Positions 46,361 through 52,999 of a stretch of DNA of 64,000 nucleotides are shown in pieces. Source of the stretch: Ixodes scapularis (Eukaryota; Arthropoda; Arachnida; Ixodida; Ixodidae). Made by a program: the position numbers and the translations under genes. A model generated the notes under the pieces. That model was not told the DNA's origin. It saw only the letters and a program-made list of their open reading frames with translations, and searched no databases. Within the stretch, counting starts at the first letter, position 1. Each line of letters begins with the position of its first letter. Location: the NCBI RefSeq assembly GCF_016920785.2, contig NW_024609837.1, positions 46,440,745 to 46,504,744 on the forward strand, read 5' to 3'.

Positions 46361-49300
46361 GACGTCAGCCATCTTGATAGTGTCAAAATGAAAGTGTGAA
46401 GTATTAATGCTCAAGGTCTGAATATTTGGTGAGTAACAACTGGCCACAAGGTGGTGGGCACTCCAGCTTTTCTCCGGGTATTTTATACTCAGAAACCTGT
46501 AATCTAACTTGCGAAAGCAAGGGCCTGCCGGCCTGTTTAACCACTGTTATAGTAGACTTGTTTGCACTGGCTGTCCTAGTTTAAGTGTGCCGGGCTGGCA
46601 TTTTGAACCTGTCGGCTGCAGTGCTGGGATATGGTTTCCAAATTAAGCTTAGGAGTTTAAGAATGTTGGAACATTCATATCTTTTATTCAGCATGATTCT
46701 ACTAGGAGCCAAATGTGGGAATTACTAGCTAGTAATTAGCTTGTCAGCTTTGGACCTTATAGCGTAACCATCATTTATCTTTTTTTAATGCTTCAGCTGA
46801 ATAGTGCATGAATAAGAGGTAATTGCTGTAATGTGTTTCCCACTGGCAGTGACACAGCTACCTTTTTTTTACAGCTAATTTGTATAGTGTTTCCTAGTAT
46901 AGCAGCCGTTGAGTTGTACTGTCAAAATAGCTGAAATGACTTTGCTGACTATGATTGCACCTCCTATGTTAGTTATGGTGCAACAAGGTTGCTGATCAGC
47001 TTATGAGACCAGCTCTACCCAATGCTATTTCCTTCACTCTGGGGACTTCTCAACATATTCCTTGCATTGGTGGAAAACTGATGTAATTTTTTGTCTACCA
47101 TTTGTTGCATTGACATGATTGATGCACAGCTGATACAACCTGGCTGGTTTATGACGGCTTAATGCAGCCCTTTTTCATACAGCCATGTGCTTTCTTTTAT
47201 GGTTCAAATATGAGATAATAAAGATCAAGGTTAAATATAATTGTTTGTTTTTTTGTATTTGCAGGCTCCTGCTATGCACACTGCAAAATATATATTTTAT
47301 TTATGAATTTTTTCACACCATTTATACAATGGGCAAAGTGTGTGCAACCACGGTGTGTGAGTTGTGTACTCCAAAACTACCATCTGCAGGCAGCCTCAAA
47401 TTTAGCACACACATAACAGTGCTTGTCTCTTAGCGAGTGCAGTCATAAACATATATATTTTTAGGTTCACGGCTCCTGATGATTTCTTTTATCAGTCAAG
47501 CCATTTTAATCTTTTGCTTTTAAAGAAGGGAAAGACTGGTGTCCGCTAGTGCTGCACAGCTTACTTCTCCATAGGACCCAGGGCCAGAGCTTGATAATGC
47601 ATTACTCACCCTAATTAATCTTCCATTTCAGGTCCAGAGCAGTCTCCAATAGTTAAGCTGGTGCTTGAGCTTCGGCTACAGAATGGGGAGATTTTGCGGC
47701 AGTTGGGGGCGATGCAGCAGGACATTAGAAACTTAAGTTTTAATTTATCGCAAATGAAGGCCTCAATGTCTGCTGCACCGCCTTCGCCGGAAATGGCTCC
47801 AGAGCCGTCGCGGGCGCCCCTTCCAAAGCTGCCCGCGGCGACTATGGAAGAATTCAGGGAATTGGAAAATGCCCTGAAGGATAAAGCTACAGCCACAGCC
47901 CTGGTATGTTGCACTTTCCTCCTTTCATATGATGATTTTTCTAACATGCACTGCAGTGCTTGTCGCTGGCTCATAATGTCGACTATCATACTCGGCCACT
48001 AAACGGGTGGACACTGCATTTGCTTTACTCAATGTTAATAAATGATAGCTTTTCAGTATGAAGAAAAATGAAAACTGGTTGTGTCGTCATAGCCGTGTTT
48101 CTGTGTTTGATTTGGTATTTGGTCATGCTTCTACATTTCCGTTGTCCCTTGTCTTTCACAGCAGCTGGAGGTGGCTACGTGGGTCAGGGCAACTGACACG
48201 GTTGCCGAGGCCTGCCGAAGCCTTCTGGAAAGGGCCCTCAAGAAGGAGGTCCAAATAAAATTTAGCCTCCTGGGCCGGAAAGGCAAGCTACCTTTCCGGG
48301 GGACCCTCCTCTGCCACATTGTGACAGGTATGATTATATTTGCTTAATTGATCAACACATTGATAGATCCTTGTTATTCGAGTTTGCTGAAGTGCATGCA
48401 ACTGCTTGACTGTTATAGCATGTCACTTTCAAATCAAATCCTTTATTTGTGCCTGTGATGTAGCATATAGTACAGGCACTGGGAGGCAGACAAAAACCCA
48501 GCAGTTGTTGGCTTGACAAGGTTTGCACACTTGTTCACTCAGCAAGCAGCAAGGTGACAAATGTGATACAAAGAAAAATATAAGAGAAAAAGAATTGCAC
48601 CAATAAATGTTAGTAAACACTATAAACTATTTGGGGATTAGTTTACAGAGCTTGAAACATGATTTGTCTCATCGAAGGGTGGTCACAGGTTCTATTTGTA
48701 CTTTTTGTCATAATAATTGGTTTGGTGATGATGGGAGATGATGCTTTAACATTTGTGTGCAGTGGTTATAGTTCAATTATGAGGAACAGTCTATAGGCTA
48801 CCATCACGTAGGTTACAGGCAGCAGTGATCTCAGTCAGGTGAGGTATGGAGGGTAATCTCAGTGTGTTAAATTTATTATACTTTAATTATGTACCATATG
48901 GTGCTAGAGAATATTCACATTGGCTAGTATTTGGAAGAAGGTTCATTGTATGAAAAAGATTTTTAGTCTTGAGTGTTATATTTTACATTTACAATAATAC
49001 ACACAGCCTTTTTCTAAAGTAAGTTCGTTTTCAACAATGCTTCTAATCTGTTATAGCGTAGCATATTTAGTTCAAAAGGCCTATTATAGTGCCTGAAAAT
49101 TCTAGCTATGCCTGAATGCAGCATATACTCTATCTCACAAGTTGCATGCAGTGTAGTGCAACTGTAGCCCTTGTCAGCCAATCAAGAACATAAATGCACC
49201 AGTGTACATGTGTTCTTACACAGCGTATCAGTCTTCGCCTGCATTGTCTGGTCTCTGTAGAAGCCATTACAGGCAATTAAGTTATTCCTTACAGTCTGCC

Positions 49301-50430
49301 GAGTCATTCCATATGCCTGAATAGTTCATACTCTATAAATTCAGCATAATCTCGATGATAGGGATTACCCGGGAACACGAAAAAATATTCATATAATCCT
49401 GAATTTGTTTAATCCAAGACAAGCTAACTTGTGTGTATACTTTGTCTGTGATGTTTGTTTGCACTCTTCTGCCCTTGTAGTTGCTCATAAGCCCCATCCA
49501 AAATGCATAAAGCTGCGCAGCGCTTTCTCGGCTCATATTGCTTGCACTTATGGTGCAGCATGGAACATCAAGAGCGTTAAGTGTTTCTACCATCGACGAC
49601 ACAGCTTTGTTGGGCATGTGAGTTAACCTTGGCTCGTTGGGCTGTGAGCCAGGCATTCTGCCGCTTGGCCAGCATAGACTGGAGGTGGAGAGGGGGCCAG
49701 CGGCAACTGTGCGTACTCTCTTCCCCTCTAAGACCAGCTGCGCCCACCCACTCGTTTCGCATGCACCGATGGTTCACGTGCTCATATCACCCGGGACGAC
49801 TTGAGTACTGTTTGTATCATCCTGAATGGCAATATATTCAATATTGCCCGGACCATCTTTAAATTCACGTGACCCTGAAATTCCGGTCAATCGTTATTGT
49901 ATCATCGACATTTGACTCTGTGCAATCTGAGCCGTACCGGAACTTGTAACCGCATTGGGTACTCCTCCACCTCGTCGCACCTTGCAGCTCCACACTGCAC
50001 ACAACTACTGAGACAGAGTATAGCTGTGCAGTGCTGATGGGAACCTCTTCTTAGAATAGAAGTGTGGTCATTAGTATAGTAATCAGTAAAAGAGAGGAGC
50101 ATGTTGCTTCTCTGTACCTAGCTCTTGACCTGACATCTGTATTTTAATTACTACTGCTCTGGATAGAGATTTAACCCTGGTTGGATCCAATTTCCTGATC
50201 CTAAGACTATTCTAAGTATCAGCGGCAACCGTTATGCCTTGATGTTTAATGCAGAACGTTTAAAATTTCCACTTTCAGAGACCATCAAGAGTGCGAAGGC
50301 TGCCAATGTGCCAGATGTCGAAAAGGCCATTGGCAAGTACCTGGCCGGTGCTGTGGACCGGGAGGGGGGCAGGCGCGAGAGGTTTTGCCGCCAAACAGAG
50401 GCCAGTCAACTGCCAACTGGCGATGTGTGA
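30670..50430 (+). CDS. DUF4806-domain protein, complete eight-exon gene
   Basis: Coding exons: 30670-30871, 34745-34819, 34913-34993, 41596-41631, 46029-46145, 47632-47903, 48162-48327 and 50279-50430. All boundaries are GT-AG and phases agree, giving 367 codons including TGA at 50428. Residues 1-67 (MAKQYAVVNFTEEDHVSAVP, CLWP, RYPVRVLTRC) form the N-terminal block seen in many arthropod DUF4806 proteins. Residues 92-170 are a Ser/Thr/Ala-rich linker. Residues 171-261 hold a helix (IVKLVLELRLQNGEILRQL, then coiled-coil-like MQQDIRNLSFNLSQM). Residues 262-340 are the DUF4806 region (LLERALKKEVQIKFSLLG, KGKLPFRGTLLCHIV, DVEKAIGKYLAGAVDREGG). The biochemical role of the family is unknown to me; related proteins often accompany TEs, so domestication is possible. 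Five of the seven introns are phase 1 at successive junctions. An acceptor right before the ATG shows an upstream untranslated exon. No disabling change was seen. Confidence 0.8.
31288..32441. mobile_element. hAT-like element in intron 1
   Basis: The termini are CAGGGGTGGAAC (31288) and GTTCCACCCCTG (to 32441), an exact 12-bp TIR of the CAGGGG type common in hAT elements. The flanking pentamer gtttg is present on both sides (31283-31287 and 32442-32446), a 5-bp duplication where hAT normally gives 8. The left interior is packed with gcgcca words (31300-31400) and the right interior with ctgctcc words and an aaaacagctgtttt palindrome (32310-32410). No transposase, so non-autonomous. Confidence 0.65.
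32695..33120. repeat. Foldback repeat in intron 1
   Basis: The left arm (aaagggaacagcacgt, gcacaggcacagacaatgcg, aggtgct) is mirrored on the right (agtgctcccccgcattgcc, tgtccctgtgctg, cacattgttccctttaa). Arms of about 130 bp with several indels; no coding content. Confidence 0.5.
33127..34425. mobile_element. Long-TIR element in intron 1
   Basis: The left end, actatcttgattcgagt, cagcgggaacacgggagtgcg, tggcat, is inverted at the right end as atgccatgcgctcccg, tgttcccgctaactcgg, atcaagatagt. The match covers at least 43 bp, and looser matching continues inward over cgtgcg/cgtagc-rich DNA (33240-33330 against 34195-34275). The 1.3-kb interior has no recognisable transposase. Superfamily unknown. 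Confidence 0.55.
34745..34819 (+). CDS. DUF4806 gene, coding exon 2
   Basis: Acceptor ttcatttcttag ends at 34744; donor tcag/gtgtgt at 34819/34820. Enters and leaves in phase 1. Encodes TYKKALKKSRLAEETSTLET. Confidence 0.75.
34913..34993 (+). CDS. DUF4806 gene, coding exon 3
   Basis: Acceptor gttgaaattccag ends at 34912; donor ccac/gtaagt at 34993/34994. Phase 1 on both sides, separated from exon 2 by an intron of only 93 bases. Encodes an acidic stretch, PEAETPEDVFTTYDDAP. Confidence 0.75.
35790..36742. mobile_element. Head-to-head pair of decayed PLE 3' ends
   Basis: The minus-strand frame ending at 35819 and the plus-strand frame starting near 36560 encode related peptides: LLEADYIKSK, ASFYSFVYVVGTLTY, VFLLLH on one side and EAHYIKSKDT, AFFDSFVYSVGTQTY, VFFLLH on the other. 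The DNA arms (35820-36130 against 36430-36720) match in inverse, for example ctttttatataatctgcttcc / gaagcacattatataaaaag. LLEA-x-IKxK followed by a CVSxxSIxLYxxE-like tail is how GIY-YIG domains of PLEs end, so both arms look like PLE C-termini with 3' ends pointing outward. The flank near 35745 (ggacagatacagagacaca) is a PLE-tail-like sequence. Lies in intron 3. Confidence 0.55.
36743..38586 (+). mobile_element. Penelope-like element with inverted copy of its own 3' end
   Basis: The 3' terminal 250 bp (about 38338-38586: cgccatcgtcctcagtttcc through gtcttttttgcgg, ccatcttaa) is repeated in inverse at 36743-36993. The element between them is 5'-truncated inside the reverse transcriptase. This head-to-head partial duplication is known for Penelope elements. 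The 3' flank beyond TTAA is separated by the piggyBac inserted at 38587 and resumes at 40861 (acatgtataaccaac). Lies in intron 3 of the DUF4806 gene, same strand. Confidence 0.75.
36994..38404 (+). pseudogene. PLE reverse transcriptase / GIY-YIG endonuclease, truncated
   Basis: Two blocks in one frame. The first (to 37396) has the RT palm: DIEELFYLIPHDELF, IYLSSTIVGFEVKFVVQRQ, GICIGSSVAPVLCKIFLAAF and the catalytic RYVDDFLVLL. It is then broken by TAA at 37394 and TAG shortly after, probably compensating indels, before QFLDITLSFQ at 37499. The second block carries the PLE linker and the GIY-YIG endonuclease (STGVVYHVPLSCGKVYIGQT, RLREH, LALHCKECGCKPNF, LTREISEAAQI, CVSAPSISLLDRE). The last 25 residues are encoded by the inverted repeat. 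RT would copy RNA, primed by a nick from the endonuclease. The N-terminal half is missing, so the copy is dead. Confidence 0.85.
38587..40856 (-). mobile_element. piggyBac transposon, near-complete, TTAA-flanked
   Basis: The ends are TTAA/CCCTTTCAGTACCG on the left and GTACTGAAAGGG/TTAA on the right: perfect 12-bp TIRs and a perfect TTAA duplication (38583-38586 and 40857-40860). The 2270-bp element carries one transposase gene on the minus strand. Near the 5' end (40730-40850) are three near-palindromic gacgagct-n-tcgtc(c/t)tc units, likely subterminal binding sites. It has landed in the TTAA at the 3' end of the PLE at 36743-38586, so it is younger than that PLE. Confidence 0.9.
38883..40614 (-). 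pseudogene. piggyBac transposase, two frameshifts and one nonsense codon
   Basis: Start MASSGRPHDVCPRVAKQGKK at 40614, with an acidic Ser-rich N-terminus and then the conserved core. The three catalytic aspartates are visible in VSVDESLLRFKG, CVTVDNYYNS and MGGVDKSDQN. The C-terminal cysteine-rich finger is present (RRCVVCTRKK, RLWCRPVCDTVF). Frame is lost at 40132-40135, where a C-run on the plus strand is one base short (LQG/VIEKPDVKSYWS), and again near 39745-39770 (YMGK/GAVVGDADV). A TAA at 39360-39362 replaces the Tyr expected between IVMN and NNTMGGVDK. Everything else is well preserved, so the copy was lost recently. The protein would excise and insert DNA at TTAA in the nucleus. Confidence 0.9.
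41254..41290. repeat. Perfect hairpin, 16-bp stem
   Basis: gtggtagagccatatc, five-base loop, gatatggctctaccac. It is followed at once by gtaaatggtggacgagctca, which duplicates the right subterminal part of the piggyBac (40813-40833) although it lies 430 bp outside the element. Confidence 0.75.
41596..41631 (+). CDS. DUF4806 gene, coding exon 4 (microexon)
   Basis: Acceptor ttcctttttag ends at 41595; donor caag/gtaagc at 41631/41632. Only 36 bases, phase 1 both sides; encodes SGLTGTSSSEQ. Short, but it matches the phase chain of its neighbours. Confidence 0.6.
42415..43935 (-). mobile_element. 5'-truncated CR1/L2-like LINE inserted in the palindrome
   Basis: The 3' end is at low coordinate: hairpin (cccgatgaggcttcgg on the minus strand), aataaa and an ATT-repeat tail (42415-42428). 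The 5' end stops inside the RT at 43935. Compared with the intact right arm, the insertion replaced about ten bases (gacatccttt) and left no target duplication, so it came with a small target deletion. It post-dates the palindrome. Confidence 0.8.
42593..43935 (-). pseudogene. LINE reverse transcriptase C-terminal half, frame open
   Basis: A 440-residue uninterrupted frame begins within RT motif 1 (IVIPLFKAG, NYRPISILPGIAQLLEKHL) and has motif A (ALFLDVSKAFDSVCH), motif B (AGVPQGSVLSPLLFNIYVND), the catalytic FHYADDT, VKYLGLIFDSDLAWNSQL and the C-terminal cysteine-poor tail RYGERMRRYYVPSYFNKLP. The tail form is like CR1/L2 and related clades; an endonuclease and ORF1 are missing because of 5' truncation. 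The absence of stops suggests a recent insertion. Function in the intact element: target-primed reverse transcription. Confidence 0.85.
43989..44697 (-). pseudogene. PLE GIY-YIG endonuclease region, left arm
   Basis: Two frames on the minus strand: SALFNRTNTLCSSEDDKRKE through VIRRQNRNWMKQP, then, after a small deletion near 44490 relative to the right arm and the in-frame aattaag, the endonuclease ending FENASILDTAPNLRRRRLIE, LGTLPTLYVNGLHNGITDRA. At the site where the right arm has TGA this arm keeps CGA (Arg). Confidence 0.75.
44719..45419 (+). pseudogene. PLE GIY-YIG endonuclease region, right arm
   Basis: The plus-strand frame from about 44778 (MCSSEDDKRKEERIIMDDLK, PIARISIPYKKGISEMLSRL, AHKPVSDAFYLALRTDH) stops at TGA 45060-45062, a C-to-T change relative to the left arm. 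After a second stop (taa, about 45078) the GIY-YIG domain follows: VIYKVPCSQCHASYIGET, KNFHDQLRQHKNDVRN, FAEHCDNLDHRIAFENASI, LIESWHIQH. Only the C-terminal part of a PLE ORF is present; the RT palm is absent. Confidence 0.8.
45688..45893. repeat. Inverted-repeat minisatellite, PLE-tail-like
   Basis: gttcgtagaaagaataacac, agaaggac, cacaaacac through caggacac is mirrored by gtgtcctgtccctgtgtatg, gtgtttgtgtc, tccttctgtgtgttattc, tttctacgaac. Arms of about 95 bp made of caca/tgtg units. The gtgtcctgtcc and ccttctgtgtg words recall PLE tails. It lies 95 bp beyond the PLE palindrome and may be its continuation. Confidence 0.65.
46029..46145 (+). CDS. DUF4806 gene, coding exon 5
   Basis: Acceptor cattgtggttcag ends at 46028; donor aaatt/gtaagt at 46145/46146; phase 1 both sides. 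Encodes a Ser/Ala/Gly-rich linker (SSTSSGQSLTRVDGALEAPS). Confidence 0.75.
46267..46354. repeat. (TA)n microsatellite, about 44 units
   Basis: Uninterrupted TA repeat in intron 5. Sequence length at such loci is often unreliable. Confidence 0.95.
47632..47903 (+). CDS. DUF4806 gene, coding exon 6
   Basis: Acceptor aatcttccatttcag ends at 47631; donor gccctg/gtatgt at 47903/47904. Enters phase 1, leaves phase 0. Encodes the helical, probably coiled-coil region and a Pro-rich segment (APPSPEMAPEPSRAPLPKLP). Confidence 0.8.
48162..48327 (+). CDS. DUF4806 gene, coding exon 7 (start of DUF4806)
   Basis: The acceptor is a tandem NAGNAG (tttcacagcag): using the first AG the exon starts at 48162 with Gln; using the second it starts at 48165 with Leu. 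Donor gacag/gtatga at 48327/48328, phase 1. Encodes the core ALKKEVQIKFSLLG and KGKLPFRGTLLCHIV. Confidence 0.8.
48425..48610 (-). mobile_element. 3' end of a LINE, minus strand
   Basis: Read on the minus strand: stem-loop-like caacaactgctgggttttt, gtctgcctcccag, gcacaaataaagg and the tail tttgatttga. Same layout as the LINE 3' ends at 10745-10873 and 42415-42590. No coding part remains. In intron 7. Confidence 0.6.
48611..50278. other. Remainder of intron 7, nothing recognised
   Basis: No exon, ORF with motif or clear repeat. It ends in the acceptor aatttccactttcag before coding exon 8. Confidence 0.4.
50279..50430 (+). CDS. DUF4806 gene, terminal coding exon 8
   Basis: Acceptor ends at 50278; phase 1 entry gives Glu then TIKSAKAANVPDVEKAIGKY, LAGAVDREGGRRERF and TGA at 50428-50430. 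The DVEKAIGKYL-DREGGR block is the C-terminal part of DUF4806. Confidence 0.8.
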
Positions 50431-50467
50431 AGTGCAAAAAAAAAATAGCACAGAAAGTTGTTTTCAA

Positions 50468-50473
50468 AATAAA
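50468..50473 (+). promoter_or_regulatory. Polyadenylation signal of DUF4806 gene
   Basis: AATAAA 38 bases after the stop codon. Confidence 0.6.
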
Positions 50474-50854
50474 TTTTTAGCAAAGAAATTATTTTGTTCA
50501 TTTGCATGGCAAACTAAAATGCACGCAATATTTTCTTATGGTAAAATTATATATTTTTAGCCTGCATGTTGCAAAGAAAATCTTCAGTGTTATCAATACA
50601 AGAGAGCTAAAACTATTATCTGTTGTTGCAGTTGTACATTATATTGCCAAATATCGGGAAGAGCCTGGCGGCAAAGGGTTACCAGTGCAAGTGTGGTAAA
50701 CTGCTCAACCATGGTGCCAGGAGAAAGGCACGCCCAATATTTGTAGTAGCTTAGCGAAAAAGGCCTTCGGACATTTGGTTGCCGTTCCGACAGAGATTGG
50801 CAGCCAATTTTAACGTGGTTGGCAAAACCTATCTAGGCTAAAAGGGCAGTGCCG

Positions 50855-51190
50855 TTATGCCCAATATTGGCTGAAAATGGGCAAGCGGAGTGGTCCAATA
50901 TTGGCTGAAAATGGGCAAATAGAGTGGTCCAATATTGGCTGAAAATGGGCAAACAGAATGGTCCAATATTGGCTGAAAATGGGAAAATAGAGTGGTCCAA
51001 TATTGGCTGAAAAGTGGCAAACAGAATGGTCCAATATTGGCTGAAAATTGGCAAACAGAGTGGCCCGATATTGGCAGGCTAGCTGGCCCAATATAGCGCC
51101 TGGTAGCGTTTGCCTATATTGACCAATATTGGTGCCAGCGTGAGCCGATATAGGACCGTCATTGGACCAATATTGGGGTGCTACTTGGGC
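50855..51190. repeat. 34-bp minisatellite built on CCAATATTGG, related to 14549-15150
   Basis: Units of the form ccaatattggctgaaaatgg plus gcaaa(c/t)agagtgg repeat about every 34 bases from 50861 to 51060 (six copies), followed by diverged ccaatattgg words and the end ggaccaatattggggtgcta. Read in inverse, the right end is cccaagtagcaccccaatatt, matching cccaggtagcacacca at the border of the 71-bp array near 14549. The repeat unit differs but the border and decamer are shared. Confidence 0.8.
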
Positions 51191-52999
51191 TGCTTCTGAA
51201 GTTTTTATTTTTTTATGATTTTGAGAAAGCACATGGTTTTTGATCCGTTTGCGAAATTCTGCTGCCAGATATGAAGCTGCTTGCGCTTTCGCAATATTGT
51301 TTTGCCCTTTTTTGTGTTTTGGTCAAGCATGTTCTGCGGATTTATCATTTCTACATCGAGGTTTGGCACTGCCTGAGCTTGATTTTGCCGGCAGTGTTCG
51401 CTTGTTTACGGTGTTGTGTAAAGTGCATATAAAAAGTACTTCTAGTAAGCTGCAAAGTGATTAAGAAGTTATGTACATATTATACATAACCTCAACTACA
51501 TAATCCTATGTACGCCGAGTGCAATGTACTAGAAGTGAGGGACTATAAATACGATGTACTTTTAAAGTGAAGTTCAAGTTCATTTAACACAATATTTTCT
51601 TATGCCTTTTCGCCCCTTATACAGTGTTTTTATACCTGGTATTCACTGCTTCAGGGGCAATCGAATGTGCATCAGTTTTCTTGTAAATAGCGGCATATAC
51701 TGGATAAAGTCAAGTCGCCACAGACTAGATGTTGTAGTCTCGCTGACAAACTATTTAACACAATCAACTTATAAGGTGCTTATTTGTATTGGTCTAATAG
51801 CCGCCGTTACTTCACTTCGAGAAGGGACTAGGTGACGTCCCAAAAATGGCGTATCGTCAAGTTTTCACATGACGATACGCCATTTTTTTTGTTTTCAAAT
51901 TTGGGCAATGTAGTATGAAGTCGGGAGTTGTACTTTTCTCGTAAAGTACAAAAAATACTTTAGTAAAGTGTAAGTAAATGCTCAAAAAATGCACTTCAAT
52001 TAAGATACAATTTTTCTAAACGTATTTGAAGTAGTACTTTAAGTATTATGCAGTTAAACTATGTCCCAAAACTGCGCGCTTATTATTTTTTGTGTAAACG
52101 TGTGAGGAGAATACTAAGGTCTATCGAACATCTTTGGATCTTGGAAGACTTGCATATCCTGAGTTTCTGGAAGAAGCTTTTAGGACTCATATACTGCGTT
52201 TTGTGAGCCACGCGATTCGTCAAGTACAGCACAAATTACGGGAGCACCAGTAAAGCTTCAGAGCGGGTGCTGCGTTTCGCTGCCTCTTATGAGTGAGGAT
52301 GCAGTGTGTATACATCATGTACTGGGTGAGAGTTCCCACGTTGATGAGAAGGGGGACAAGCCCTTTTTTTAAATGCGTCAACTCTCCTTGATCTTCGGGA
52401 CACAAAGAATCCCGTCTTCGGCGCAAATTCTGCAATAACTCGGCCTCACTTTCGACGTGTCTGTTCACTCCGCACGCCTCGTAGCAGAGTTGTTCTAGTG
52501 AAGGGCACGTAAAAATTCAAGAGGGTTCGGACCCTCCAGACCATTCCCCTCTCCCTCTGCCTACGCAACATGCCCCCCCCCCCCTTCGTAAATATCAGCT
52601 GATCATCTAACATCTTATCTTTTTGTGCATGGACCTTTGTTGGTAGGCATACCTACCGCTAATATTGAAAAGTAATTTATGATTTGAGTAGAAGGAACCT
52701 GGAAAAAATAAATTAAAATAAAGTACTAGTTACCGATATAAAAATGTAATTGAAAGCTACTAAACTACTAAGAAAAGTAGTTAAGGTACAGCAACTTGAG
52801 CAAAATAGATGTACTACGTACTCGTCTGAAACACGGCCACATCTGAAGAGAGTTTTATTGACCACTTTTGTAACACACTCAATGTAATTTTTAACATTTT
52901 TTTGGTACACGGGACATGCTTTTTTCTCGACAAGACGGTTCAGACCTTGGAAAGTTTACAAGCGACTAAAATTAAGATAAAAATATGAATCTGTTAAAA
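51191..52999. other. No gene recognised; hairpin at 51845-51890
   Basis: A hairpin (aaaaatggcgtatcgtca, ten-base loop, tgacgatacgccattttt) occurs at about 51845-51890. Words such as aagtacttt, tactttaag and agtagtactt recur irregularly between 51435 and 52050 and again at 52715-52810. A C-run lies at 52574-52585. No supported exon. Confidence 0.4.

Noticed and set aside
46241..46447. Frames coding for alternating Ile-Tyr
   Set aside because: Translation of the TA microsatellite.
50833..51232. Repetitive frames of 60-125 residues on the minus strand
   Set aside because: Products of the 34-bp minisatellite, although the translated periodicity looks protein-like at first sight.
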